64,000 nucleotides of DNA. It comes from Yeosuana marina (lineage in GTDB: Bacteria; Bacteroidota; Bacteroidia; Flavobacteriales; Flavobacteriaceae). The notes beneath the pieces are model-generated. The model saw only the letters and a program-made list of their open reading frames with translations. It searched no databases and was not told the DNA's origin. The stretch spans positions 62,001 through 126,000 of the forward strand of contig NZ_JAAKGI010000007.1 of assembly GCF_011762485.1 (NCBI RefSeq), written 5' to 3'. Position 1 is the stretch's first letter; the number at the start of each line of letters is the position of its first letter. Positions 38,510-46,732 of this stretch are shown piece after piece. Position numbers and translations under genes: made by a program.

Positions 38510-39538
38510 ATGAATAGAAGGCTTATAGGAAATATATTAATTATTATACTTGTTGTTTTATTAGGTTCCGGAATGGCAATGTACCTCGTGCCATTTAGTA
38601 AAGGTCTTGCTTCTTTGCATACTGTTTTTGGTTTCTTGTTTGTATTAGCCATGGTATTCCATATAATCAATAACAAAAAACCACTCTTTAACTATATCAC
38701 GGGAAATAGAAAACCACGTTTTCAAAAACTTCAAGCGCCATTGATTTTTAGCATTATTGTAGCACTCGCTTTTGGCCTGTATTTTAATGTTCCAATATTA
38801 AATGGCGTATATAATTTTGGCAATCAGTTAAGGAATCAAAAGCTAGGTAAAGAGAAAACACATTTTGAGTATGAAATAATAAAACTACCTGATGCTAATG
38901 GACAGCAACATTTTGAAGTAGAATTAAAAAAAGGTGATGCTTTTCAATATCCTTTGTTTGCAATATGGTTAGAAGATAGTCTTGGTAATTATATGGAAAC
39001 ACTTTATATTTCTAGAGTGATAGCATCCAGCACATTTGATTTTGGTAAAAACGTTGACGGCAAATGGCAATCTGCTGTAAAAAGGCGTCCAGAAACTTTA
39101 CCATATTGGTCTCATAAACGCGGTATAAAAGCGCCTGATGGTTTATATGTGCCACTTATTAACGCTACAGATCTTGATGCTGTTTCAGGCGCAACGCCAA
39201 CTGGAAATTTTATCATTAAATCTAAAAGCGACATGAATAGTTTAAAACATTATAACGTCATGCTAGAAGTCAATCAATCTTATGACTGGAATAGCTATTA
39301 CACCAAAGATAAATTCCCTGATGATGAAATATATTCTGGTTCTGGTCAAGTAGGTCAACCATCTTTAATTTATACAGCAGCAGTATCGCCTCAAAACATT
39401 AAAGACAATATGTATAAAATAATGCAACTTATAGGTCATGGACATCATTCAGGAAAAAATGGCAAGCTTTACAAAGATCTTTCACATATTAGCACAGCAA
39501 AACAAATAATAGATAGAGTAATTTTAAAGATACATTAG
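38510..39538 (+). CDS. membrane protein with heme-type helices and periplasmic domain
   Basis: This 342-residue protein has an N-terminal DUF4405-like pair of helices with spaced histidines (LASLHTVFGFLFVLAMVFHI), suggesting heme b binding, and one further helix near residues 80-100. A soluble domain of about 230 residues (ELKKGDAFQYPLFAIWLED, DLDAVSGATPTGNF) probably lies outside the cytoplasm. It may carry electrons across the membrane. The AhpD-like partner in the same operon fits a redox role, but that is inference. Confidence 0.7.
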   Translation: MNRRLIGNILIIILVVLLGSGMAMYLVPFSKGLASLHTVFGFLFVLAMVFHIINNKKPLFNYITGNRKPRFQKLQAPLIFSIIVALAFGLYFNVPILNGVYNFGNQLRNQKLGKEKTHFEYEIIKLPDANGQQHFEVELKKGDAFQYPLFAIWLEDSLGNYMETLYISRVIASSTFDFGKNVDGKWQSAVKRRPETLPYWSHKRGIKAPDGLYVPLINATDLDAVSGATPTGNFIIKSKSDMNSLKHYNVMLEVNQSYDWNSYYTKDKFPDDEIYSGSGQVGQPSLIYTAAVSPQNIKDNMYKIMQLIGHGHHSGKNGKLYKDLSHISTAKQIIDRVILKIH

Positions 39539-39558
39539 CAACCAAAAGCAAAACAATT

Positions 39559-40443
39559 ATGGAACAAAGAGATAGTTTTACACTCACAAATCCACAAACA
39601 GGAAATTTAGCATTCAAACTATGTTATTTTGAACGTAACAATCCTTTTGACCATATAGACAAACATAACTATTACTCCCTTATTTGGATACAACAAGGCA
39701 GCGGAATCATAAGAGCCGATTTTAATACGTATACGTTTACATCAAACACCTTGCTGTCGTTTTCACCTCATCAACCTTTTTTACTTGAAAGTAACAGTCC
39801 TTTAAGTGGATTGGTGATAAATTTTCATCCAGATTTCTTTTGTATTCATAAACACCATAAAGAAGTTGCTTGCCATGGCGTATTGTTCAATAATATTTAC
39901 AATCCTCCTTTGGTAGAGGTAGGTGCTAAAGCGCAAGCCAATTTTAATATGGTAGTAGAACAAATTAAAACTGAAATGCAAAATCCTGCTTTAGCGCAAT
40001 ATGAGCTGTTAGTTTCTTACTTAAAGATATTTTTGATTACTGCCTCAAGGTTAAAAACCGAACAACAGTCTGAACTACAAAAAGAAAGTAGTGATACTGA
40101 AGAACCGTTTATACTTCAAAATTTAAAAAACTACATTGAAACACATTATAAAACCAAACACTCTGCCAGTGAATATGCTGATATGCTTGCAATAACACCC
40201 AAAGCTCTTACCAAGTTAACCAAAGCGCACTTTAACAAAACACTAACCGATTTAATTTCTGAACGTATAATTATAGAAGCTAAAAGAGAACTCTATTTAA
40301 CTAACAAAACTGTAAAAGAAATAGCATTTGAACTAGGCTATAATGATGAATATTACTTTAGTAGGTTTTTCAAGAAAAATGCCGAAGTATCTCCTCAATT
40401 GTATAGAGACACTGTTGGATTTGATAGAGCCTCATTTAATTAA
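39559..40443 (+). CDS. AraC-family transcriptional regulator (cassette 4)
   Basis: This 294-residue regulator has an N-terminal cupin sensor (YSLIWIQQGSGIIRADF, LLSFSPHQPFLL) and a C-terminal double helix-turn-helix (SASEYADMLAITPKALTKL, then VKEIAFELGYNDEYYFSRFF). It is the last gene of the cassette-4 operon and probably controls it. The attC-like site 4 starts 16 bp after its stop. A regulator carried with its target genes inside one cassette is unusual. Confidence 0.92.
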   Translation: MEQRDSFTLTNPQTGNLAFKLCYFERNNPFDHIDKHNYYSLIWIQQGSGIIRADFNTYTFTSNTLLSFSPHQPFLLESNSPLSGLVINFHPDFFCIHKHHKEVACHGVLFNNIYNPPLVEVGAKAQANFNMVVEQIKTEMQNPALAQYELLVSYLKIFLITASRLKTEQQSELQKESSDTEEPFILQNLKNYIETHYKTKHSASEYADMLAITPKALTKLTKAHFNKTLTDLISERIIIEAKRELYLTNKTVKEIAFELGYNDEYYFSRFFKKNAEVSPQLYRDTVGFDRASFN

Positions 40444-40459
40444 GGAATAAAAAACGAAC

Positions 40460-40594
40460 GCATAACAAGCCGTATAAAAAAAATTGCTAGTTTTAGCTAA
40501 ACCAAAGTTAATTGCTCATTTGCTAGCTACTTATTTTCCTTCGGAAAATCCTCGCTCACAAACACGCAACTTTCTTTAGACAATCACATTATGT
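40460..40594 (+). repeat. attC-like site 4
   Basis: This 135 bp site has R'' GCATAAC, spacer AAGCC, L'' GTATAAAAAAA, hairpin ATTTTCC-TTC-GGAAAAT, L' TTTCTTTAGAC, spacer AATCAC, and R' A^TTATGTG. L'' and L' pair at about 9 of 11. ACGCATAAC (40458-40466) pairs perfectly with GTTATGCGT at 36837-36845, 3.6 kb upstream. The crossover base is A instead of the required G. Confidence 0.8.
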
Positions 40595-40622
40595 GCAAGC
40601 GTGACAAAAACATCGAGAATAA

Positions 40623-41204
40623 ATGTCAGAACAATTTATAGAAGAAAAAACATTTAAAAAAAGAGACTTTTCGGAAAATAGACTTGAAAAAGGCGAATAT
40701 GAATTATGCACTTTTTTAAATTGTAATTTCTCGAATTCTGATTTGTCTAAAATTAGGTTTATAGACTGCGAATTTTATGACTGTAATTTAAGTACAGCTC
40801 ATATTTTACAAACAGGGTTTCAAAATGTACTTTTTAAAGATTGTAAAATGTTAGGTTTACAATTCGATAAATGTAACAACTTTGGATTTTTAATAAAAGT
40901 TAACAAATGCCAATTAAATCATTCGTCATTTTTTAAACGAAAACTTTCAAAAATTTCATTTAACAAAACCAAACTTCAAGAAGTCGATTTTACTGAATGT
41001 GATTTGAGTTCATCCGTTTTTGACGATTGTGATTTACAAAATGCAATATTCAAAAATACAGACTTACAAAATGCTGATTTCAGAAGTTCTTCTAACTTTA
41101 CAATTGACCCTGAAAACAATAAAATTAAAGGAGCAAAATTTACTTTAGATACTGTAGTTGGACTTTTAACAAAATATAATATCAAAATAGAACCCAACTT
41201 TTAG
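40623..41204 (+). CDS. pentapeptide-repeat protein, Qnr-like size (cassette 5)
   Basis: This 193-residue protein is built of A(D/N)LxF-type pentapeptides (NCNFSNSDLSKIRFIDCEF, then DLQNAIFKNTDLQNADF) that form a right-handed beta helix with a break near the middle, as in quinolone-resistance proteins that mimic DNA and guard gyrase. Size and layout fit Qnr-type proteins, but fold family alone does not show resistance. It fills cassette 5 (40589-41303). Confidence 0.85.
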   Translation: MSEQFIEEKTFKKRDFSENRLEKGEYELCTFLNCNFSNSDLSKIRFIDCEFYDCNLSTAHILQTGFQNVLFKDCKMLGLQFDKCNNFGFLIKVNKCQLNHSSFFKRKLSKISFNKTKLQEVDFTECDLSSSVFDDCDLQNAIFKNTDLQNADFRSSSNFTIDPENNKIKGAKFTLDTVVGLLTKYNIKIEPNF

Positions 41205-41279
41205 AATAAAATGGAGAATAATACTACTTACAGAAAATATAGAAAAGGATAATTTGAATTTTGATAAAGTAATGCCAGC

Positions 41280-41309
41280 ACATAACAAAGAAGTATAAAA
41301 CCGTTGGCA
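41280..41309 (+). repeat. attC-like site 5, internally deleted
   Basis: R'' and the start of L'' are present (ACATAACAAAGAAGTATAAAA), and R' G^TTGGCA follows after 16 bases, so the hairpin and L' are missing. GCACATAAC (41278-41286) still pairs over nine bases with the cassette start at 40588-40596, counting G at the mutated crossover base. Confidence 0.6.
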
Positions 41310-41330
41310 GCAATTAAAGAAAACCAATCT

Positions 41331-41525
41331 ATGAATAGAAAATTTAGATATTTAATATTATCATTTATCGCAATTGGTAAATCTGTTTTAAGTTGTAAAC
41401 AAGAAAAAGACATTTCCAAGTTATCTAAAAATGTTCCTACCGAAACAAAACAAACAGAACTGAACCCTGATGAAGAAAAAATAAAAACGACTATCAACGA
41501 ATTGTTGTTCAATGCTGGTAATTAG
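41331..41525 (+). pseudogene. truncated lipoprotein gene (cassette 6 remnant)
   Basis: The frame encodes 64 residues: a lipoprotein signal peptide with lipobox-like SVLSC, a short linker, and EEKIKTTINELLFNAGN, the usual first helix of a DUF4440/SnoaL-like domain. A stop follows immediately, so the rest of the domain is missing. It follows the R' of site 5 by 22 bp. No R'' complementary to TTGGCAGC is found downstream, so the right part of this cassette was lost. Confidence 0.65.
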
Positions 41526-41699
41526 AATGTTTTGGTATATAGTCAAAATACATATTATATATCAAAGTTAGGTTATCCTATAGGTTACCCTTGAAATTGA
41601 GAAAAACAGGTTAACTAAATGTAATATGGAATCCTTGGGAATTCCTCGTAATCCTCATGTTTTACTGATAATTTTACAAAAATTTAAAACTGTAATATT

Positions 41700-41872
41700 A
41701 TGATTAAAACATTTTTCTATCTTAAAACAGATAAGCAAAACGAAGAAGGAAATTCTCCAATTTATGCTAAAATTGAACTCCAAGGAAAAAAACAACTTTA
41801 AACACAAGCAAATTTATTAGTAAAAACACATTAGATTTACTCGAATCGAACAACTTTAAATTATTAACTTAA
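41700..41872 (+). pseudogene. tyrosine recombinase N-terminal fragment, frameshifted
   Basis: The first frame gives MIKTFFYLKTDK, then GNSPIYAKIELQGKKQL, the arm-type DNA-binding start of Bacteroidota site-specific integrases. It stops at 41801. The next frame continues TLNTSKFISKNTLDLLESNN. The catalytic domain is absent. It is a decayed relic of a mobile element, not an integron integrase. Confidence 0.6.
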
Positions 41873-42397
41873 AAATTCATACTGTTGATAACAAAGCGGT
41901 ATAGTCAATAAGAGCTTCATTGGTATGAAAAGGTTTTGGCCCACTTTAATTTTTTGGATGCCTTGATAGAAAATTGTACGCAATCGCAGTGCTGAAAGCA
42001 ATTTAATCCGACTTCTCACACTCCAATACAATAGGCTCACTTATCAAATCTTCTTAGCAAAATTCTTTTATTTGCATTCTAAATGCTATTCTTATATAAC
42101 ATTATCCAACTTCCTCTCAACTAATTTTTTATGCACATTTTCACGATGAAATGAAAACCTAAAAAATACTCATCGTTTATTTTCATCACTTGAACGAAAA
42201 CCATAGTACTAAGATAAATCCACTTGATATTTTAAGTACATTTCGGACATAAACGTACTGAAACGCTGTAAGATACACCTTTAGTTTATCTATAGAATTT
42301 ATAACAGTTCGTTTAGAATTTAATAATAGACGTATCTATTTTAGTATTAATCATATAGTGTTATCCCTCTATGCAACTATATAGAAAAACTGATATT
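41873..42397. other. non-coding decayed region
   Basis: No gene is recognisable in these 525 bases. Positions 42031-42065 (GGCTCACTTATCAAATCTTC and following bases) resemble the hairpin element at 53350-53383 with several changes, so a worn attC-like relic is possible. Confidence 0.4.
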
Positions 42398-42880
42398 ATG
42401 AAAAATTACCTTTTACTAATTGCATTATTCTTAACATTTAATTACCTACACTCTCAATCTAACAGATACATCGCTGAATATCAATCTGATGGCATTTATG
42501 TTGGGTTGCTAAATAACCAAGGAAAAGAATTAAAAAAAGTACTCTTTGGAAAAGACGTTTCCATTAGTTTTGATGATTTTTATAAAGAATTAGAAATCAA
42601 ATTCCAAAATACAGAAGGTGACATTAATGCTATGAAATTATTTTCTATTGGAGAAGATGAATCGGAGTTAGGTAAATATCTTATCATGAAAGATGTTTTG
42701 GAGAACACATATCATGTTCGTGGAGACATAGAAAAGCAAGGCACTTTAGTAATTTTCTTTAATAAAAGTTCTGAATCAGGAAATAAAATGTATCTAACTA
42801 TTCAAGGTGCTAAAAGAGTGTACTCTAATAAAATGCATGAGTCCGACATAGCTCTCAGTCACATTAGCAGAGTCAATTAA
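42398..42880 (+). CDS. secreted protein of unknown function
   Basis: This 160-residue protein has a signal peptide (MKNYLLLIALFLTFNYLHSQ). I choose ATG 42398, which starts this peptide, over an in-frame ATG 27 bp upstream. The mature part contains YIAEYQSDGIYVGLLNNQGK and GTLVIFFNKS and no known motif. It stands alone just right of the island, between decayed DNA and the DUF2207 gene. Confidence 0.65.
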   Translation: MKNYLLLIALFLTFNYLHSQSNRYIAEYQSDGIYVGLLNNQGKELKKVLFGKDVSISFDDFYKELEIKFQNTEGDINAMKLFSIGEDESELGKYLIMKDVLENTYHVRGDIEKQGTLVIFFNKSSESGNKMYLTIQGAKRVYSNKMHESDIALSHISRVN

Positions 42881-43140
42881 TGTATCAATATTGTAGTTTT
42901 TTAGAATTTATATCAGGCTCGGTTTAACGGTGATTTCTTTTATGTAACATATAGATTTTTCTTCGCTATTTGATTTAAATAGTAGTTGAAGTTTTTTGTA
43001 TTCTGTTTTAGTCAACTATTAATCGGAATTTAAAAAAACACTTCATCATTAAATATTTTGAATTTAAAATATTCAATAAAGTACACTCCATTATCATTTT
43101 AATCGTATGTTTTTTAATTCTATTGTCCCATAAATCAAGT

Positions 43141-44835
43141 TTACCAGCTACCACCACCGCCACCGCCAAAGCCACCGCCAGATGAACCACCACCAGAACC
43201 GCCGCTACTTTTTGGAGAACTTACCATATTAGATTGTGTTCCTTCAATGGTGTTTGAAAATGAACGCGAGAAGTTGTGCATAGTAAGCGCATTATTTCCA
43301 GTAGAAGTGTACCAATTTGGAGGCTTTACATTTAATGCTTCAAATTTTCGGGCCCATTTTTCAAATAAACCAAAGGCTAGTGCATAACCCATAGTATTTT
43401 CAAAATAACCGGGATCGTCTTTTAATAGCATTTTTATCTTATTTTCTTCGGCAACTTTAATGAATCGTTTAAACCCCTTTAATTCTGACATTAATTGATT
43501 GCCAACAGCATTCTTTTTTATCATATAGAAATTTACAAACAGTAATATAACACAGGAAACAAATGAAACAATTGCAGCTATTAATCCCCAAAAAGTCAAA
43601 GAGACAAAGGTTAATAGTATGGTTAATAGCATTAATACAACATAAGTTATGGTTTGTACTTTTTTAGATTTAGCCTCATAATAAGACTGAGCATTTTCTT
43701 TTAAAAGTTTGGCAGCACTTGCCATAGTGGTATAAAATGTATCTTTAAGGCTACTTACCAAAACTTCTTCATTTTGGGCACTTGAATTATTAGCAAAAAG
43801 GCCATTAAATATTTTCAATTCATACGAAGGAGAATCATCAGGCAACGGTTTTAGCTTAATAATTTTTGTGTCCTTTGCACCAAAAAGCCATTTCTTTTTA
43901 ATCTCCTCTATTCTTATATAGCCTTTTGAACCCCAATAAGGTATTAAAGAAATTAGATCAGATGTATCTTCCATATCATTAATTAAAAAACCAGCCATTG
44001 CAGGATCTATATTATTTGGCGCATAATAACTTGTAGTGGCTATGACTCTTTGATCCTTACCATATTTATCCCATACAGCGTAAAACGAAGCTATCAGGGC
44101 CCCAATTAAAAACACCCATCCATATTGATCCCAAAAAGGCCACAGAGGTTTTATTTCACTTATAGAATTTAAAGGCAAGTTTATTAAAACCGTCACACTT
44201 TGACCGGGGTAAGATACAAAGTCGTTCTTACTGGTACCAATCAATACATTATTTTCAAAATGAAAATCAAAGTCAGTGCTGATATTTGTATTATCGGCAT
44301 CGCCAGAATATACAAAACAGTTTTCTTTACTAAGTTGTACGTTATCAGGCACCTCAATTTTAAAGCTGACTTTATGAAAATTTGCAGTCCATCCGTCTGG
44401 TTTTATATTCCAATAAAAACGAATTTGAGATTGTTCAAAAAGAAAGGCATTATTAACACGGTATTTAATTTCATAATGTTGTGGCCCAATTAAGGTTCTG
44501 TTCTTATCCCCTATTTTGATGTCAATTTTTTTGGATAGCTTTTGTATGAATCCGAACGGCGCATCAAACTTATAGTTAGGTACCTTTATATGATCGATTT
44601 CTATTTTCCTTTTTTCCTGTGTTCCGTTTGAATTGGTAAGGTTGTATTCAGTAAGTATAGTTCTATAAATGCCGTGTTTATAGGTTTCAAAGTTAAGATC
44701 GTAATTTTCATCGACATCGAAATATCCCTTCTCATTAATTGTAATGTCTACACTATAATTAGTTACAGTAAAATCTTGAGAATACCCTTTGCAAATAACA
44801 AAGAGTGTGAGCATAAAAAGACGTAAACGCTTCAT
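43141..44835 (-). CDS. DUF2207-domain membrane protein
   Basis: This 564-residue protein has a signal peptide, an extracytoplasmic DUF2207 domain (TVTNYSVDITINEKGYFDV, RVNNAFLFEQSQIRFYWN), one helix near residue 240, a cytoplasmic stretch, a pair of helices near 400-440, and a C-terminal tail made almost only of Gly and Ser ending in Trp. DUF2207 proteins are widely linked to LemA genes, as here, where the start overlaps the LemA stop (TAATG). The role is unknown, perhaps in the cell envelope. Confidence 0.85.
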   Translation of the reverse strand: MKRLRLFMLTLFVICKGYSQDFTVTNYSVDITINEKGYFDVDENYDLNFETYKHGIYRTILTEYNLTNSNGTQEKRKIEIDHIKVPNYKFDAPFGFIQKLSKKIDIKIGDKNRTLIGPQHYEIKYRVNNAFLFEQSQIRFYWNIKPDGWTANFHKVSFKIEVPDNVQLSKENCFVYSGDADNTNISTDFDFHFENNVLIGTSKNDFVSYPGQSVTVLINLPLNSISEIKPLWPFWDQYGWVFLIGALIASFYAVWDKYGKDQRVIATTSYYAPNNIDPAMAGFLINDMEDTSDLISLIPYWGSKGYIRIEEIKKKWLFGAKDTKIIKLKPLPDDSPSYELKIFNGLFANNSSAQNEEVLVSSLKDTFYTTMASAAKLLKENAQSYYEAKSKKVQTITYVVLMLLTILLTFVSLTFWGLIAAIVSFVSCVILLFVNFYMIKKNAVGNQLMSELKGFKRFIKVAEENKIKMLLKDDPGYFENTMGYALAFGLFEKWARKFEALNVKPPNWYTSTGNNALTMHNFSRSFSNTIEGTQSNMVSSPKSSGGSGGGSSGGGFGGGGGGSW

Positions 44836-45395
44836 TATGAAAAATCTACCTTAACATTAGCTCTGCTGGTTTCATCGGCTTCAAAAAAGTCGAAATGTTG
44901 ATATTTAAACATATTGGCAAACAAAACACCCGGGATACTTTCTCCATAGGTATTATTTTCACGTACCGATCCGTTATAATATCGACGGCTACGTTCTAAA
45001 TTTTCTTCAATGGTATTTAGTTTTTCCTGTAAATCAAGAAAATTCGTATTGGCTTTTAAATCTGGATAAGCTTCACCTAAAGCAAAAATACTGCGTAGAC
45101 TTTGCTGCAGTTGGTTTTCTGCTTTTATCTGGGCATTAATATCTCCCGTTGGTACTTGCATGGCTGCATTTCTGGCATTGATTACAGCTTCAAAAGTAGA
45201 TTTTTCATGTTTAGCATAGCCTTTAACGGTTTCAACTAAATTAGGAATTAAATCATAGCGTCGTTTTAAAGCGACATCAATATTGCTCCAAGCATCTTTT
45301 ACCAAATTCCTGTTTTTAGCAAAACGATTGAAAATACTAACAAGGAATAAAACAAAGAGTAAACCAATACCTAATAAGATAATTATTGCGACCAT
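44835..45395 (-). CDS. lemA: LemA-family protein
   Basis: This 186-residue protein has one N-terminal helix and the long LemA four-helix bundle. Typical blocks are NLVKDAWSNIDVALKRRYDLIPNL (split here as VKDAWSNIDVALKRR and YDLIPNLVETVKGY), ERSRRYYNGSVRENN and GVLFANMFKY. It is anchored at the inner membrane. Its function is not settled. It is translationally coupled to the DUF2207 gene. Confidence 0.93.
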   Translation of the reverse strand: MVAIIILLGIGLLFVLFLVSIFNRFAKNRNLVKDAWSNIDVALKRRYDLIPNLVETVKGYAKHEKSTFEAVINARNAAMQVPTGDINAQIKAENQLQQSLRSIFALGEAYPDLKANTNFLDLQEKLNTIEENLERSRRYYNGSVRENNTYGESIPGVLFANMFKYQHFDFFEADETSRANVKVDFS

Positions 45396-45535
45396 AATAA
45401 AACTATTTTGAAACTATTGATTAACTAATATACAATATTTCCACCATATATTATTAATAATAACATCTTCAAATATACAAGTTTAGCTAAGCAGACTTGA
45501 CTTAAGCTCAGGTACAAATATCTTTTGTTATGACA

Positions 45536-46732
45536 TTATTTTTTTTGCTTTGCTTTCATTTGTTGAAACAATTCTTTAAACAACCCACGAGCTATCAACA
45601 ACTTCATAATCTCATTAGTGCCTGCATAAATTCTGGCTACCCTATTATCGGCATACATACGGGCAATTGGAAAATCCCACATATAACCATAACCACCAAA
45701 TAATTGCAGGCATTCATCTACTACCTTGCCGTGCATGTCTGTAGCAGAATACTTTGCCATAGAGGCACTTTCTGCAGTTAGTTTATGGTCTGATAATAAT
45801 TGCGTACAACGATCTATAAAAGCCTGATGGACTTGTAATTGTGTAGCACATTCGGCAAGCTTAAATTGTGTGTTTTGAAATCCAGCAATAGGTTGATTAA
45901 AGGCGGTTCTTGTAGATGTGTATTCAATAGTTTTCTCTATAGCTCCTTCCGCCCCGCCAATTGCATTAAGAGCTACTGACAAGCGTTCTCTAGGCAATTC
46001 TTTCATCATAATTTTAAAACCTAACCCTTCTTCTCCTAATAAATTTTCTTTCGGAACTTTTACATTATCAAAAAATAATTCACAGGTGTCCTGAGCTTTC
46101 ATTCCTATTTTTTTAAAAGGGATTCCTTTTTCAAAACCTTCTGAGATACTTTCCATAATCAATAAAGACACACCTTCTTTTTCTGTTCCAGAATTGGTTT
46201 TTACCGCTACTATGGACATATCACTCATATAACCATTAGTGATAAAGGTTTTTTGTCCATTTACCAAATAATAGTCTCCTTTATCTACAGCGGATGTTTG
46301 GATGGCTTGAAGATCACTGCCACAGTTTGGTTCAGTCATACCAAGGGATGTAATCATTTTTCCAGTTGCCATTAATGGAAGATATTTTTGCTTTTGAGCT
46401 TCTGTACCATACTTTAAGATATAAGGGGCAACTATATCTGAATGCAATGAAAAACCCGGACCATTAATTCCTTCTTTTGCCATTTCTTCAATAAATAAGG
46501 CGTTATAGCTAAAATCTAAACCGCTACCACCATATTGTTCGGGAATATCAATACAAAGTAAACCTAATGCTCCGGCACGTTCCCAGATTTCCCGACTCAC
46601 CATGCCATCTTTTTCCCATTGATCTACGTAATCAATAATTTCATTATTGATGAAATCTTGAATCATTTTTTGCATCATTTTATGTTCTTCTGATGCGTAT
46701 ATTTCGCGTTCTAATAAAACATTTTGTAGCAT
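45536..46732 (-). CDS. acyl-CoA dehydrogenase
   Basis: This 398-residue FAD enzyme oxidises acyl-CoA to enoyl-CoA. Family signatures are SLGMTEPNCGSDLQAIQT near the flavin, ERLSVALNAIGG, and QLFGGYGYMWDFPIARMYAD. The catalytic glutamate is probably in RIYAGTNEIMKLLIARGL. The length and motifs fit the long/medium-chain group; substrate length is unknown. No other beta-oxidation gene is adjacent. Confidence 0.94.
   Translation of the reverse strand: MLQNVLLEREIYASEEHKMMQKMIQDFINNEIIDYVDQWEKDGMVSREIWERAGALGLLCIDIPEQYGGSGLDFSYNALFIEEMAKEGINGPGFSLHSDIVAPYILKYGTEAQKQKYLPLMATGKMITSLGMTEPNCGSDLQAIQTSAVDKGDYYLVNGQKTFITNGYMSDMSIVAVKTNSGTEKEGVSLLIMESISEGFEKGIPFKKIGMKAQDTCELFFDNVKVPKENLLGEEGLGFKIMMKELPRERLSVALNAIGGAEGAIEKTIEYTSTRTAFNQPIAGFQNTQFKLAECATQLQVHQAFIDRCTQLLSDHKLTAESASMAKYSATDMHGKVVDECLQLFGGYGYMWDFPIARMYADNRVARIYAGTNEIMKLLIARGLFKELFQQMKAKQKK

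Larger units (their letters stand above)
33825..41309 (+). mobile_element. integron-like gene cassette array without integrase
   Basis: Six attC-like sites bound five complete cassettes: 34097-35130, 35131-36151, 36152-36837, 36838-40588 and 40589-41303. A broken cassette lies on each side. All genes lie on the plus strand with the site downstream of the gene, as in integrons. For each cassette the bases after the left G^TT are complementary to the R'' box of its own right-hand site: 9 of 10, 9 of 9, 9 of 9, 9 of 9 and 9 of 9. Within one site R'' and R' match only at AAC/GTT. No IntI gene or attI is visible, so it would be a CALIN-type array. The match to integron logic is seen directly. Mobility by an integrase elsewhere in the genome is inferred. 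Confidence 0.8.

Noticed and set aside
34999..40594. attC-like hairpins as rho-independent terminators or REP-type repeats
   Set aside because: They lack T-runs, and their outer boxes are complementary to distant cassette starts rather than to themselves, which terminators or REP elements would not show.
41700..41872. Remnant of the integron integrase itself
   Set aside because: The visible part matches the arm-type N terminus of Bacteroidota tyrosine recombinases of conjugative or phage elements. IntI proteins do not start this way.
33054..42400. Genomic island integrated into tRNA-Ser with flanking direct repeats
   Set aside because: By eye I found no copy of the tRNA 3' end at the right border and no intact integrase next to the tRNA.
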